Source of the DNA: Candidatus Binatota bacterium
GTDB lineage: Bacteria; Desulfobacterota; Binatia; Bin18
NCBI GenBank assembly: GCA_011523315.1
Contig: WTHE01000137.1
Location: forward strand, 1 to 9,797
Length of the DNA stretch: 9,797 nt
Direction of reading: 5' to 3'
Shown: positions 1 through 5,637 of the stretch, in pieces
Position numbering within the stretch: position 1 is the stretch's first letter
Layout of the letters: each line of letters opens with the position of its first letter
Notes under the pieces: model-generated
What the model saw: the letters and a program-made list of their open reading frames with translations, nothing else
The model's database searches: none
What the model was told of the DNA's origin: nothing
Translations under genes and position numbers: made by a program

Positions 1-2
1 GC

Positions 3-179
3 TATTACAACTTCGAGGGCGAGTTTCAGCGTCGCCAGGACGGCAACTACAACGGCGGCTTCCCCAAGTACGTCACCCATATGCAGAACATACGGGCCGA
101 CATGGGCCAGAGCTTTGTGTTTACCAAGGGCCGCGCGTCGGCCGATTTCTCTCAGGCCACAAAGTCGAGTGCCGGGTAG
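3..179 (+). CDS. 3' end of an unrecognised gene (partial)
   Basis: An open frame enters from the left edge and runs 58 codons to a TAG at 177-179. The visible C-terminus is rich in aromatic, Asn, Gln and Arg residues (it contains YYNFEGEFQRRQDGNYNG and later RADMGQSFVFTKGRAS). It has no membrane segment or motif I can assign to a family. The third codon positions are largely G or C, as in the surrounding genes, which supports real coding. Its last 28 bases overlap the 3' end of the opposite-strand gene at 152-1063, so the two genes converge. The upstream part is outside the window and the function is unknown. Confidence 0.6.
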   Translation, partial: YYNFEGEFQRRQDGNYNGGFPKYVTHMQNIRADMGQSFVFTKGRASADFSQATKSSAG

Positions 180-1063
180 AAGAACAGCCCGTCCAGCCGC
201 TGTGGCTTGGTGGCCACCCCGGCAGCGGTAATCGTCCCCCACGGCCGCGCCGTGTCCTGGCGCGGCCCTATCCGCACAATGTGCACCACCGCCCGGCATA
301 AGAACTCTCGGCTGGCGACCGGGGCGAGCAGCAGCTGGTGCAGGTGTGAGCCGGAATCCGGCTGTAACAGCTCGGTCCGGTGGTAGGCCACCAGCGGCTC
401 GTCAGGCGTGCGGGGCCACTCCGCCAGGCGGTCGATCCGCAGATCGAGCGCCATATACAGCCGCCTGCCCTTTCCGGTCTGCTCAGGCGCCACGCCCAGC
501 TGTCGGTCAAACGCTTTGGAACGGTTGATCGACATCAGACTCGCCTGGACCGCCAGGGCTTCGATGCTCTCGGCCGGCGGCCCCGACCAGCGTAGCGCCT
601 GGTCGGTCGGCAGGACGGCCGGTTGCCAGCTGTGATCGGGCAGAGTAGCCAGCGACGGCAGGTTCTCGACCGCAGCCGGACGCTCGGAAAAAGCCACCAC
701 AAACTTTGAGCCCAGGCCGCCGGCGTCCAGATCCTCAACCCCGATGTAGACAAGGTCGGCGGCGTCGCCGGTCTCAAGCCGGGCAACCCGGCTGCGGGCC
801 GCATGACCCTCAGGAATCGGCACCCTGATCCGTCCATAGGCCGACTGGAGCCGCTGCCAGGGAGTGGCGTCTGGACTAGGCCCAGAGCGATGCTGCCCGG
901 AACGCCGTTGCAGATAGGCTCTGCCCGCGCATTGCACCGCCCACACCAGCTGAGACTGCGCCCGAAACGCGCGTCGGCTGTTGAGCACCCTGGCGCCGAC
1001 CGTCGTGATCTGGTCGCAGCCCGCGTACTGCGGGTCGGCCGTAAAATTTGTGCTGTCAGCCAT
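152..1063 (-). CDS. Uncharacterised 303-aa protein
   Basis: This is a complete frame from an ATG at 1061-1063 to a TGA at 152-154. An AAGGA Shine-Dalgarno sequence sits 9 bases before the ATG, which supports this start. The product has no signal peptide and no membrane helix, so it is probably cytoplasmic. It looks mixed alpha/beta: an Arg/Gln-rich helical N-terminal third (about residues 25-80), then strand-like hydrophobic stretches such as DAADLVYIGVEDL, FVVAFS and RRLYMALDLRI, and a C-terminal part with RAVVHIVRIG. I do not recognise the family and see no catalytic motif. The gene is divergent from the alpha/beta hydrolase at 1234, with 170 bases between their starts, so the two may share control. 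A 183-residue frame that overlaps it on the same strand lacks plausible protein character and was not chosen. Confidence 0.65.
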   Translation of the reverse strand: MADSTNFTADPQYAGCDQITTVGARVLNSRRAFRAQSQLVWAVQCAGRAYLQRRSGQHRSGPSPDATPWQRLQSAYGRIRVPIPEGHAARSRVARLETGDAADLVYIGVEDLDAGGLGSKFVVAFSERPAAVENLPSLATLPDHSWQPAVLPTDQALRWSGPPAESIEALAVQASLMSINRSKAFDRQLGVAPEQTGKGRRLYMALDLRIDRLAEWPRTPDEPLVAYHRTELLQPDSGSHLHQLLLAPVASREFLCRAVVHIVRIGPRQDTARPWGTITAAGVATKPQRLDGLFFYPALDFVA

Positions 1064-1083
1064 CCTGTCCGTTCCTTCCCAAA

Positions 1084-1096
1084 CACCCGTCGGGTG
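1084..1096. promoter_or_regulatory. Perfect palindrome CACCCG-T-CGGGTG
   Basis: A 6-bp inverted repeat with a single central base lies 20 bases upstream of the start of the minus-strand gene, in the divergent intergenic region. It could be a repressor half-site pair or a small hairpin in that gene's 5' leader. The symmetry is visible directly; the role is inferred and weakly supported. Confidence 0.3.
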
Positions 1097-1149
1097 CTCC
1101 TGGCTCGGTACTCAATTCTCTCGGCCGGGTCAATAGGCGGGGCTGGCTG

Positions 1150-1163
1150 ACTGAGCGTTCAGT
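1150..1163. promoter_or_regulatory. Operator-like inverted repeat (ACTGA-GCGT-TCAGT)
   Basis: This is a perfect 5-bp inverted repeat around a 4-bp centre, so 12 of 14 positions are symmetric. It sits 70 bases before the ATG of the alpha/beta hydrolase at 1234, in the middle of the divergent region. The size and the TGA..TCA arms resemble operators of TetR-family repressors. No TetR-type gene is present in the window, so the regulator would lie elsewhere. I could not find a convincing -35/-10 pair next to it. Confidence 0.35.
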
Positions 1164-1233
1164 TGGATAAGACTTGTCTTGGACCTGGCGTCCTGTTAGG
1201 CTGCGGCATCATTTTGAGACACAAGGAAGTGCG

Positions 1234-2103
1234 ATGGCAGGACACAACACCGGTTCTCCGCAAAAGATCCACTATCAGGTCGAGACTCAACTGAGGCTGA
1301 CCGCCGATGCCTGGGGGGCGAGCGACGCCCCGCCGGTTCTGCTCTTGCACGGCGGGGGACAGACCCGTTACGCCTGGGGCGGGACGGCGCGGACCCTGGC
1401 CGAGCAGGGCTGGTATGCGGTCTCAATCGACCTGCGCGGCCACGGTGACAGCGACTGGGCGCCGGACGGTAACTATAATATCGACGCCTATGTGGCGGAT
1501 CTCCACAAAATCCTGGGCCATTTCAGCCAGCGGCCGGTCCTGATCGGTGCCTCGCTGGGCGGCATGACCTCGCTGCTGACCGAGGGTGAGTCGGCCGAGC
1601 CGGTCAGTTCGGCCGTCGTGCTGGTGGATATCACGCCCCGGGTGGAGCAGGAGGGGGTTGACCGCATCCGAGCCTTCATGACCGGCCGGCCGAATGGCTT
1701 TGCCGACCTCGAAGAGGCGGCCGACTATGTTGCCGCCTATCTGCCCCACCGGCCACGACCCAAGAATCTGAGCGGACTCGAAAAAAATCTGCGCAAGGGC
1801 GAAGACGGCCGCTACCGCTGGCACTGGGACCCCCAGATGCTGAGCCCGGCCCGGCTGCGACGCGACCCCGAGCGGATGCTGGCGGCTGCTCGGGGCCTGA
1901 CCGTTCCGACCCTGCTGGTGCGCGGAAAAATCAGCGATGTGGTCAGTGAAGAGACCGCCGACGAGTTTCGCCACGCCGTGCCCCACGCCCAGTACGTGGA
2001 TGTCTCGGGCGCGGGCCATATGGTGGCCGGAGACCAGAACGATGCCTTTGGGCTGGCTGTGCTTGATTTTTTGGCCGGGGTGAAGGCCAGTTGGACGAAG
2101 TGA
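1234..2103 (+). CDS. Alpha/beta hydrolase (289 aa)
   Basis: This is a serine hydrolase of the alpha/beta fold, probably acting on an ester, epoxide, lactone or C-C bond of a small organic molecule in the cytoplasm. Visible landmarks are the oxyanion HGGGQ (39-43), the DLRGHGDSD turn (66-74), the nucleophile elbow GASLGG with Ser107, the likely acid Asp235 in RGKISDVVS, and His262 in SGAGHM. A cap region rich in charged residues lies between about 135 and 215. The length is normal for the family. The ATG at 1234 was chosen because AAGGAAG lies 4 bases upstream and the protein then begins just before the first beta strand. A 20-residue upstream extension to 1174 is open but has no ribosome binding site. 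It stands alone on its strand. The substrate cannot be inferred, and the HGGGQ and RGKISDVV motifs fit the haloperoxidase/epoxide-hydrolase-like branch. Confidence 0.9.
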   Translation: MAGHNTGSPQKIHYQVETQLRLTADAWGASDAPPVLLLHGGGQTRYAWGGTARTLAEQGWYAVSIDLRGHGDSDWAPDGNYNIDAYVADLHKILGHFSQRPVLIGASLGGMTSLLTEGESAEPVSSAVVLVDITPRVEQEGVDRIRAFMTGRPNGFADLEEAADYVAAYLPHRPRPKNLSGLEKNLRKGEDGRYRWHWDPQMLSPARLRRDPERMLAAARGLTVPTLLVRGKISDVVSEETADEFRHAVPHAQYVDVSGAGHMVAGDQNDAFGLAVLDFLAGVKASWTK

Positions 2104-2110
2104 CAGAAAA

Positions 2111-2152
2111 GTCAAAAGTCAAAGGTCAAAAGTCAAAGGGCAAAAGTGAAGA
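2111..2152. repeat. 7/14-bp tandem repeat (GTCAAAR)
   Basis: Two perfect copies of the 14-mer GTCAAAAGTCAAAG (2111-2124 and 2125-2138) are followed by a degenerate third copy (GGCAAAAGTGAAGA). The underlying unit is the heptamer GTCAAAA or GTCAAAG, present about six times. The array starts 8 bases after the stop codon of the alpha/beta hydrolase and is strongly A-rich on the plus strand inside otherwise GC-rich DNA. Short heptameric repeats of this kind are usually non-coding and unstable in copy number; no function is apparent. Confidence 0.75.
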
Positions 2153-2171
2153 ATACGGCCTGCGCAGAATC

Positions 2172-2209
2172 GGGACATCGGCGCTTTCCTTCTGGCCCAG
2201 AAGCGTCCC
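2172..2209. terminator. Hairpin between convergent genes, possible terminator
   Basis: A core stem TTCTGG-C-CCAGAA (2190-2202) is extended by CGC (2182-2184) pairing with GCG (2203-2205) and by GGGA (2172-2175) pairing with TCCC (2206-2209), with bulges on the left arm. It lies between the 3' ends of the hydrolase (stop 2103) and the small membrane protein (stop 2223), where a bidirectional terminator would be expected. There is no T-tract on either side, so intrinsic termination is doubtful. Confidence 0.3.
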
Positions 2210-2222
2210 AGGCCGCTGGCTG

Positions 2223-2566
2223 CTAGGCTTGGCGCGGGGCGGTGCGCTCGATCAGCGCTTCCAAAGCCCGCATGGTGGCCGTGTGTTGATGATCTAAGGC
2301 TCGCATCGTTTCGGTATGGCGGTCAGCGTGCTGCTGTTCGCGCCGCTCACTCATGCGTGCCATGTAGCGAATGCCCCAGCCTACCACGCCGGCCTGGATC
2401 AAGCCGACGGTCAGGGCCACGGCTGTCTGGCCAACGCCGACCCATAAAGCGATCTCATTGCCGGCCTGCTGGGCGTCCACGCCGGCCAGCACAGCATCCA
2501 CGTTGGCCTGCTGAAGCTCAGGCTGGCCTGTTCGTAGGTCGTCAGTGGGGCATTGCCGTCAAACAT
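2223..2566 (-). pseudogene. Small membrane protein with coiled-coil tail, apparent 1-base frameshift
   Basis: The intact 3' part can be read from a GTG at 2501 as 92 codons. It encodes a short amphipathic lead, one hydrophobic span (about IALWVGVGQTAVALTVGLIQ, then AGVVGWGIRY), and a charged helical tail with an internal repeat (HTETMRALD and HTATMRALE) ending in ALIERT. The GTG has no good ribosome binding site. Further upstream, in another frame, an ATG at 2566 opens with MFDGNAPLTTYEQASL. It has GGAG 3 bases before it and AGGAGG 14 bases before it. Adding one base near 2513-2519 joins the two frames into a smooth 114-residue protein (...YEQASL-x-LQQANVDAVLAGVDAQQ...). I therefore call this a frameshifted gene; a sequencing error or use of the downstream GTG are alternatives. 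Predicted topology is one membrane helix with a cytoplasmic coiled coil. Function unknown. Confidence 0.6.
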
Positions 2567-2646
2567 GGGCTCCGTAACGTCCTCCTGGATCTTTTCCCTC
2601 CCACCTGTTTGTCAAGCACTGTGGCTGGAGGTCGGTGGGGCGGAGG

Positions 2647-3630
2647 CTAGTCTCGCAGGGCCTCGGCCACCTTGCGATACTCCTCCAGACGCGGCAACAG
2701 CAGGGGCGCGTCGACCCCGGCCGCCCGGTAGGCGTTGATGCGTTCCTTGCAGGTGTCGGCCGGCCCGATGACATAGAACGCTCTCACCATCTCGTCGGTG
2801 ACCAGTTTGGCCGCCGTGTCTTCATCCCGGCTGCGGTAGGCCGCCCGCAGGGGTGGCAGAATGCCCGGGTCAAAGCCGCCTTTTTCGAGCAGGATTTCTC
2901 CGACAAAATCCTCGTCCAACAGACGCGCCAGGCGCCTTTTCAGCCCCGGGTACAGCCGCTGCGGCTCGTCGGTGAGGCGGACGACAAGCATGCAGCTGAT
3001 GTCAATCGCGGCCGGGTCGCGGCCGGCGGCTCGCGCGGCGCTACGGATTTCTTCGACCGCATAGCCCACATAGCTGGTCGGCACATAGGCGTTCAGCACC
3101 ACCCCGTCGGCAATCGCGCCGGCCAGCCTCAGGCCCTTGCGGCCGATGGCGGCCAGATAAATCGGCGTTTTCCGAATCGGCTCGGGCGACAGCTTGGCGT
3201 TGGACAGGCGGAACGGGCCGGCCGTGGCGCTCACCCGCTGACCCGCCAGCAGACGGCCCAGCAGGCTGACCGCCCCCTCCATGGCCGCGCCGGCCTTGCC
3301 ATACCGAATGCCCATTTTGTCCTGAATGACCGCCGGCTCGCTGCGGCCCAGGCCCAGCACCAGCCGCCCGCCGCTGAGCCGGTCCAAAGTCGCCGCAGCC
3401 ATGGCCAGCAGGGCCGGGTTGCGGGTATACGGATTGACCACCCCGACACCGAGCCTGAGCGTCCGGGTGACGGCCGCCAGATAGCCCAACAGTGAGAAGG
3501 TTTCCTCGTGAAAATAGCGCTCGGTGACCCACAGCGAGTCGAACCCCGCTCCTTCGGCAATCCGGCCGTACTCGGCCAGCTCGGGGCCACTTTCAATGCC
3601 GTGATACACAACCATGCCAAGTCGAGACAT
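2647..3630 (-). CDS. Luciferase-like monooxygenase family (F420/FMN-dependent) oxidoreductase, 327 aa
   Basis: This is a single-domain TIM-barrel oxidoreductase of the luciferase-like superfamily, related to F420-dependent methylene-tetrahydromethanopterin reductase and glucose-6-phosphate dehydrogenase. Such enzymes pass hydride between F420 (or FMN) and a substrate. Features seen are EYGRIAEGAGFDSLWVTER (20-38), LRLGVGVVNPYTRNP (58-72), LDRLSGGRLVLGLGRSEP (82-99), the PIYLAAIGRKGLRLAG strand-helix (156-171), IADGVVLN (173-180), and the C-terminal helix YVIGPADTCKERINAYRAAG. The ATG at 3630 was chosen because GGAG lies 6 bases upstream and the family's first beta strand follows at once; a 19-residue extension to 3687 would run into the methyltransferase gene. 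It is the last gene of the hydrolase-methyltransferase-oxidoreductase set, 29 bases after the methyltransferase stop. Whether the cofactor is F420 or FMN cannot be told from sequence alone, and the substrate is unknown. Confidence 0.9.
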   Translation of the reverse strand: MSRLGMVVYHGIESGPELAEYGRIAEGAGFDSLWVTERYFHEETFSLLGYLAAVTRTLRLGVGVVNPYTRNPALLAMAAATLDRLSGGRLVLGLGRSEPAVIQDKMGIRYGKAGAAMEGAVSLLGRLLAGQRVSATAGPFRLSNAKLSPEPIRKTPIYLAAIGRKGLRLAGAIADGVVLNAYVPTSYVGYAVEEIRSAARAAGRDPAAIDISCMLVVRLTDEPQRLYPGLKRRLARLLDEDFVGEILLEKGGFDPGILPPLRAAYRSRDEDTAAKLVTDEMVRAFYVIGPADTCKERINAYRAAGVDAPLLLPRLEEYRKVAEALRD

Positions 3631-3659
3631 ACGACGCTCCGGGGGACCGCCTGCGGCCC

Positions 3660-4697
3660 TCAGCTCTTGTCCGCTACAAACGACCAATAGGTCGGAACCA
3701 TGTCGGGGTTTTCCTGGCTGACGCTGAAACCCGTCTGGCGCAGCATGGCCAGGATTTCGCTCCGGGTGTTGACGATATTGCCCCAGGTGACCTCAAACCA
3801 CTGCTCCAGGATGCTCATGCTGAAGCGCCGGTCCTGAATGTCGTGGGCGCTCTCCGGCGCACAGCGGTCGACCAGCAGCAGGCTGCCGCCGGGTTTGAGG
3901 GCGTGATGGCAGCGGCGCAGAATGGCGATTTTTTCCGTATCCGGCAGCTCGTGAAAGACCTGGACCATGGTGATCAGATCGGCCGTCCGCTCGAAGTCCA
4001 TCCCCTCGCCGCCGACCGATTCGACCCGAACCCGCTGGGCCAGACCCCGCTCTGCCAGGCGCTGGCGTGAGCTGTGGACAAAATACGGCAGGGGCTCGAT
4101 GCCGATCACCTGACAGCCGGGAAAGGCTTCGGCAAAGCTGACCAGAACCGTTCCGCTGCCCGAGCCGATATCCATGATCGTGCCGCCCGCGCTCAGACGC
4201 TCTTCGACGCCGGACAGTCGCCGGGCGGCGGCCAGTATCAGCGGGGCGCGTAGCGCCGAGATCCGCCCCTGGTGGGCGAAGAAGTCTTCGTCGTGGTCGT
4301 GAAAGGTCTTGGTCGCTCCGGTCCGAAACGCCTCGGGATAGCCCGGATAATCGCGGGCCAGGCTGGCCAGCACGTGCGAGGTCAGCAGGTCGGGCGCGTT
4401 GTCGGCCAGCAGTTCGTCCATGAACGGCGCAAAGCTGTAGGAGGTATCCTCTATTTCGTCGGTCGCCCGCAGAATACCGACCGTGCAGGCGGCTTTACAC
4501 CACACTGCGGTGCGCCACGGGTCGAGGTTGTGGGCGGTCGCCAACTCGGCTGCGGTCGCCCTGCCGGCCCGCTGGCGGAGGGCCGAAAAATAGCCCAGCC
4601 GCCCGCCAACATCGATAATATGGGTCGCGTGCAAACCCAGCATCCAGCCGCGCAGAGTGCGGGCTTGGCTGTCTTTTGTCAGCGGTCGCTGTGACAT
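3660..4697 (-). CDS. SAM-dependent methyltransferase with N-terminal winged-helix dimerisation domain, 345 aa
   Basis: This is a class I methyltransferase that transfers a methyl group from S-adenosylmethionine to a small molecule. The N-terminal part (about 20-95) is helical and winged-helix-like (YFSALRQRAG, then AAELATAHNLDPWRTAVWCK and the GILR turn), as in O-methyltransferases that dimerise through this domain. The Rossmann domain shows motif I MDIGSGSG (175-182), an acidic Glu201 at the end of strand 2 (VIGIEP), Asp240-Leu-Ile, the post-motif VFHELPD (247-253), and LKPGGSLLLVD (267-277). ATG 4697 has GAGGGA 6 bases upstream, overlapping the stop of the preceding hydrolase gene; the gap is only 10 bases, so translation is probably coupled. 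A 36-residue extension to 4805 would overlap the hydrolase and was rejected. The arrangement is typical of small-molecule O-, N- or C-methyltransferases rather than nucleic-acid enzymes; the substrate is unknown. Confidence 0.9.
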   Translation of the reverse strand: MSQRPLTKDSQARTLRGWMLGLHATHIIDVGGRLGYFSALRQRAGRATAAELATAHNLDPWRTAVWCKAACTVGILRATDEIEDTSYSFAPFMDELLADNAPDLLTSHVLASLARDYPGYPEAFRTGATKTFHDHDEDFFAHQGRISALRAPLILAAARRLSGVEERLSAGGTIMDIGSGSGTVLVSFAEAFPGCQVIGIEPLPYFVHSSRQRLAERGLAQRVRVESVGGEGMDFERTADLITMVQVFHELPDTEKIAILRRCHHALKPGGSLLLVDRCAPESAHDIQDRRFSMSILEQWFEVTWGNIVNTRSEILAMLRQTGFSVSQENPDMVPTYWSFVADKS

Positions 4698-4707
4698 ACG
4701 GCGTCCC

Positions 4708-5511
4708 TCATGCGGTGTGGTGGTGCAAAAAATCCAGGATGGCCCGGCGCGACTGCTCGGGTTGCTCAATCCAGAACACATGCCCGGCCGGCTCCAGCAC
4801 CACACACGCGGCGCCGGGAATCCGTTCGGCCAGCAAGCTGGAATTTTCCCAGGCGATCAGGGCGTCCTGTTTGCCGGTCAGCACCAGGGTCGGACAGGCG
4901 ATGCTGGGCAGGCGGTCGTAGGTATCGTGGCTGAAGGCGGCTTTCATCCGATGACCGAAGCCGACCGGGTCAATCGGCCGGTTGCGGCGGGCCTCAATCA
5001 TGGCCGTAATGACCTCCGGGTGGGCCTCAATATAGCCGGTGGTAAAGGCTGCCTCGGCCAGAGCCCGGCCGCGCTCTTCGGCCGACATCTCTTTGGTCGA
5101 GTAGGCGTTGGCGATGCCCTCGCCGGACAGCGGGACAGCCTGGGGACCGCCGGGGGTGGTGCAGCCGAGGACTAGGCTGCGCGCCTTGGCCGGGTGCCGG
5201 AGGGCAAACTCCTGGGCGATCATGCCGCCCATGGACACGCCGATGATATGGGCCGAATCGAACCCGACCTCGTCCAGCAGGGCGGCGGTGTCATCGGCCA
5301 GCAGGGCGATGGTGTAGTCCATATCGGGCTTTTCGCTCTGACCCGAGCCACGCTGATCAAAGCTCAAGACCTGAAACCGGTCGGTGAAGGTGGGCAGCAG
5401 GCCGGCAAAAATACTGCGGTCACTCTGCGCCCCGTGAATCAAGACCAGGGGCTCGCCCGAGCCGTTCAACTCGTAGACTAACTCGACGCCGTTTACCCGT
5501 GCGCGTAGCAT
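4708..5511 (-). CDS. Alpha/beta hydrolase, 3-oxoadipate enol-lactonase-like (267 aa)
   Basis: This is a cytoplasmic serine hydrolase with a complete triad. IHGAQSD (25-31) forms the oxyanion site, DQRGSGQSEKP (52-62) follows strand 4, GVSMGGMIAQEF (91-102) is the nucleophile elbow with Ser93, GKQDALI (213-219) carries Asp216, and PAGHVFW (241-247) carries His244. The cap (about 125-200) is helical. The pattern is that of PcaD and related lactonases or C-C bond hydrolases, but the natural substrate cannot be assigned. The ATG at 5511 has a strong AGGAGG 5 bases upstream. A frame extending to 5616 would translate the 11-bp repeat array into repetitive Pro/Ser/Gln/Lys residues and has no ribosome binding site, so it was rejected. 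It is the first gene of the three-gene operon. It is distinct from the other hydrolase at 1234, which has a different oxyanion motif and cap. Confidence 0.9.
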   Translation of the reverse strand: MLRARVNGVELVYELNGSGEPLVLIHGAQSDRSIFAGLLPTFTDRFQVLSFDQRGSGQSEKPDMDYTIALLADDTAALLDEVGFDSAHIIGVSMGGMIAQEFALRHPAKARSLVLGCTTPGGPQAVPLSGEGIANAYSTKEMSAEERGRALAEAAFTTGYIEAHPEVITAMIEARRNRPIDPVGFGHRMKAAFSHDTYDRLPSIACPTLVLTGKQDALIAWENSSLLAERIPGAACVVLEPAGHVFWIEQPEQSRRAILDFLHHHTA

Positions 5512-5531
5512 GGCTTCCTCCTCGTCTGGAT

Positions 5532-5590
5532 TTGGCCTGGACTTGGCCTGGACTTGGCCTGGACTTGGCCTGGACTTGGCCTGGACTTGG
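5532..5590. repeat. 11-bp direct repeat array (TTGGCCTGGAC) in the operon leader
   Basis: Five perfect tandem copies of TTGGCCTGGAC occupy 5532-5586, with a sixth partial copy (TTGG) to 5590 and a decayed half-copy (TGGAT, 5527-5531) on the other side. The array begins about 10 bases before the AGGAGG ribosome binding site of the hydrolase gene at 5511, so it lies in its 5' leader or promoter. The 11-bp period is close to one turn of B-DNA, so all copies would face the same side of the helix. It could be a protein-binding array or a variable-number repeat that arose by slippage. It is not a CRISPR: there are no spacers. Confidence 0.9.
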
Positions 5591-5594
5591 GTGT

Positions 5595-5623
5595 GCCATA
5601 TCCTGAGCGACCGCAAACGACAA
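5595..5623 (-). promoter_or_regulatory. Weak sigma70-like promoter candidate for the hydrolase operon
   Basis: On the minus strand, TTGTCG (5623-5618) and TATGGC (5600-5595) are 17 bases apart, matching the -35 and -10 consensus at 4 and 3 positions. Transcription would then start at the edge of the 11-bp repeat array and carry it into the leader RNA. The match is poor, and read-through from the transporter gene upstream is an equally good explanation for expression. Confidence 0.2.
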
Positions 5624-5637
5624 GAGCGACGCCAGGT

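Noticed and set aside
535..1086. 183-codon alternative minus-strand frame overlapping the 303-aa gene
   Set aside because: The composition is Arg/Ser/Trp-rich and the start lacks a ribosome binding site, unlike the 303-aa frame.
1163..1207. Sigma70 promoter for the hydrolase at 1234
   Set aside because: TTGGAT and TTGGAC are plausible -35 boxes, but no acceptable -10 lies 16-18 bases downstream of either.
1423..2115. 230-codon minus-strand frame opposite the alpha/beta hydrolase
   Set aside because: The plus strand has the complete catalytic motifs; the opposite frame has none and no ribosome binding site.
2635..3495. 286-codon plus-strand frame
   Set aside because: It lies opposite the luciferase-like gene, reads as Arg/Gln/Pro/Gly-rich low-complexity protein and has no ribosome binding site; it is an antisense shadow of GC-rich coding DNA.
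5527..5590. CRISPR or plasmid iteron array
   Set aside because: Units are directly adjacent with no spacers, and no Cas, Rep or AT-rich origin features are nearby.
5512..5616. N-terminal extension of the hydrolase through the 11-bp repeats
   Set aside because: It would add 35 repetitive residues before a strong AGGAGG-ATG start at 5511; the extension has no start signal.
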